Shown one piece after another: positions 22,122 through 23,236 of a DNA stretch of 23,236 bases. The translations under genes were made by a program, and so were the position numbers. Origin of the DNA: Bdellovibrionales bacterium (GTDB lineage: Bacteria; Bdellovibrionota; UBA2428). The stretch is from contig JAFEAR010000002.1 of the NCBI GenBank assembly GCA_018266335.1, forward strand, positions 1-23,236, in the 5' to 3' direction. The notes beneath the pieces were generated by a model. That model did no database searches, was not told the origin of the DNA, and saw nothing but the letters and a program-made list of their open reading frames with translations. Each line of letters starts with the position of its first letter. Within the stretch, counting starts at the first letter, position 1.

Positions 22122-22870
22122 ATTTAACGACGAAGTCGCTGCGCACACTCGGCAGTCTGTCCGCACTCTTGGCGCTCGGCGCCTGTTCGTCGTGGATGCA
22201 GAGTTTGAAGTCCGGCATCACGGGCGAAGACACGAGCGCAGCGGCGGCGGCGCCTAAAGTGCGCGCTCCGGCGTCGGTGGTTGAAACCGAAGTAAAGGCC
22301 AAGGACGATGCGGCCAAGCGTAAGTTCGATCCCTTCGATGGCACGGGGCCCTACAACGAAGCGTCGTTGTGGAACGGTGAAACGCAGGACAATTTTTATT
22401 TTTCCAAAAACATTCTGCATAAAGTGGGCGACGTGCTCATCGTAAAGATGGAACCCGAAGTGAACGAGGCGCTCAATCTTAAGCTAGCTTCCGTATTCGG
22501 ACGCAGCAGCGTGCAGCAAGTGGTGGCCGACGAAGCGGGCAAAGCTGCGGGCGATGCCGTCACGCAAAAAGTGGGCGCGACCGTAGGCAATCAGAACATT
22601 GCTAAGGCCGTGGGGGCCGCTGCGAGCGATCGCACGGTGGCGGCGCTCGACGAAAAAGCACGTTACGTGGACATCGACGAAATGTCCGTGCGCATTGTGG
22701 AGCTCTTGCCGCGCAATAGTTATCGCATCGAGGGGCAGCGGCGGGTCTTCGTGAAATCTATTCCGTACACACTTAAGTACGGTGGCGTGATTCGGGATGA
22801 AGATCTGGGGCCGGCGAGCGTGATTGCCTCGAGCAAAGTGGTTGATTCGAAGATGGAGATGGTGAAATGA
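22118..22870 (+). CDS. flgH: Flagellar L-ring lipoprotein FlgH, atypical C-terminus
   Basis: 250 residues from a GTG overlapping the flgA stop. The signal peptide ends in lipobox ALGAC with lipidated Cys23. [12 protein letters not shown] and the region [26 protein letters not shown] (about 220-245) match FlgH. It forms the outer-membrane L-ring bushing. The protein stops soon after VDSKMEMVK, whereas most FlgH proteins continue with a Gly-rich segment and a terminal GWL-RF-like end. An Ala/Gly-rich stretch (about 135-175) takes the place of the usual Ser/Thr-rich middle. These are differences to note; position and core motifs still make FlgH secure. Confidence 0.88.
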   Translation: MNLTTKSLRTLGSLSALLALGACSSWMQSLKSGITGEDTSAAAAAPKVRAPASVVETEVKAKDDAAKRKFDPFDGTGPYNEASLWNGETQDNFYFSKNILHKVGDVLIVKMEPEVNEALNLKLASVFGRSSVQQVVADEAGKAAGDAVTQKVGATVGNQNIAKAVGAAASDRTVAALDEKARYVDIDEMSVRIVELLPRNSYRIEGQRRVFVKSIPYTLKYGGVIRDEDLGPASVIASSKVVDSKMEMVK

Positions 22871-23236
22871 AGCTGCTGAAGTTGATTCCGCTTCTGATGG
22901 GACTGGCGAGCGTTGCGCAGGCGGCGCGGGTGAAGGACATCGTGTCCGTGAAGGGTGTGCGCGATAACCAACTCATTGGTTACGGACTTGTCGTAGGCCT
23001 CAAGGGTACGGGCGATTCGAAGCGCGAGTACACGGGCCTTTCCATGAGCCAAATGCTGCGCCAGATGGGCGTGGACGTAAAGGCCGATCAAATTGAATCC
23101 AAAAACGTTGCGGCCGTCGTAGTGACGGCGAATTTGCCGCCTTTCGCGCGGGCGGGTGGGCGCATTGATATCACCGTGAGCAGCATTGGCGACGCTAAAA
23201 CTCTCCAGGGTGGGACGCTCCTTATGACGCCGCTCC
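22867..23236 (+). CDS. flgI: Flagellar P-ring protein FlgI, truncated by the window edge
   Basis: The first 123 residues are visible from an ATG that overlaps the flgH stop (ATGA at 22867-22870). A signal peptide ends at AQA/ARVKD (about residue 18). Diagnostic stretches are [20 protein letters not shown] (30-49), [20 protein letters not shown] (about 84-103) and [16 protein letters not shown] at the edge. FlgI forms the periplasmic P-ring in peptidoglycan. The frame stays open to the last base. Confidence 0.96.
   Translation, partial: MKLLKLIPLLMGLASVAQAARVKDIVSVKGVRDNQLIGYGLVVGLKGTGDSKREYTGLSMSQMLRQMGVDVKADQIESKNVAAVVVTANLPPFARAGGRIDITVSSIGDAKTLQGGTLLMTPL

Overview
The window reads as compact chromosomal DNA of a motile, didermic (LPS-bearing) Gram-negative bacterium. 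It carries a flagellar P/L-ring operon, an LptF/LptG-type permease, several lipoproteins, an outer-membrane beta-barrel and a FecR-domain protein. The mix of FecR-like secreted protein, COG4324-type lipoprotein peptidase, orphan histidine kinases, split glycine decarboxylase and sigma-54-type flagellar promoter fits Bdellovibrionota or a related former deltaproteobacterial group. That placement is an inference, not something the sequence proves. There is no rRNA, tRNA, CRISPR array, insertion sequence or phage gene that I can see. No gene-free stretch exceeds about 245 bases. Several genes overlap or abut, and I see no convincing Rho-independent terminator.

Layout. (1) 1-1682, minus strand: a lipoprotein with a divergent lysozyme/transglycosylase-like core, followed by an overlapping, left-truncated membrane-anchored protein. 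(2) 1794-4089, plus strand: a promoter region with a 24-bp palindrome, then a two-gene oxidative operon. It encodes a heme-oxygenase-like diiron protein (TTG start) and an HpaB-family flavin monooxygenase. This pair is the best candidate for an undescribed pathway. (3) 4086-6594, minus strand: two tandem histidine kinases with no response regulator beside them. (4) 6838-8037, plus strand: a secreted FecR-domain protein with a long low-complexity tail. (5) 8021-9699, minus strand: a beta-barrel protein followed by a zinc-aminopeptidase-like lipoprotein. (6) 9779-11480, plus strand: an LptF/LptG permease and a small secreted protein. (7) 11485-12414, minus strand: a secreted HExxH protein with aspartate runs. 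(8) 12522-19427, minus strand: folD-gcvT-gcvH-gcvPA-gcvPB followed by a GT39-type glycosyltransferase. (9) 19502-23236, plus strand: a sigma-54-type promoter and flgF-flgG-flgA-flgH-flgI, with flgI running off the right edge.

How the parts work together. The gcv genes cleave glycine to CO2, NH3 and 5,10-methylene-THF. FolD interconverts that methylene-THF with formyl-THF, so the cluster is a coherent one-carbon unit. The flg genes encode the rod, the P-ring and its chaperone, and the L-ring. The HDO-like and HpaB-like enzymes probably act on one small, possibly phenolic, substrate. No flavin reductase gene is present here, so reduced flavin must come from elsewhere.

Several starts were moved from the longest open frame to a better-supported codon: the diiron protein (1947), membrane kinase (5498), FecR protein (6838), beta-barrel protein (9699), small secreted protein (10947), HExxH protein (12414), gcvPA (16945), folD (19427) and flgF (19539).
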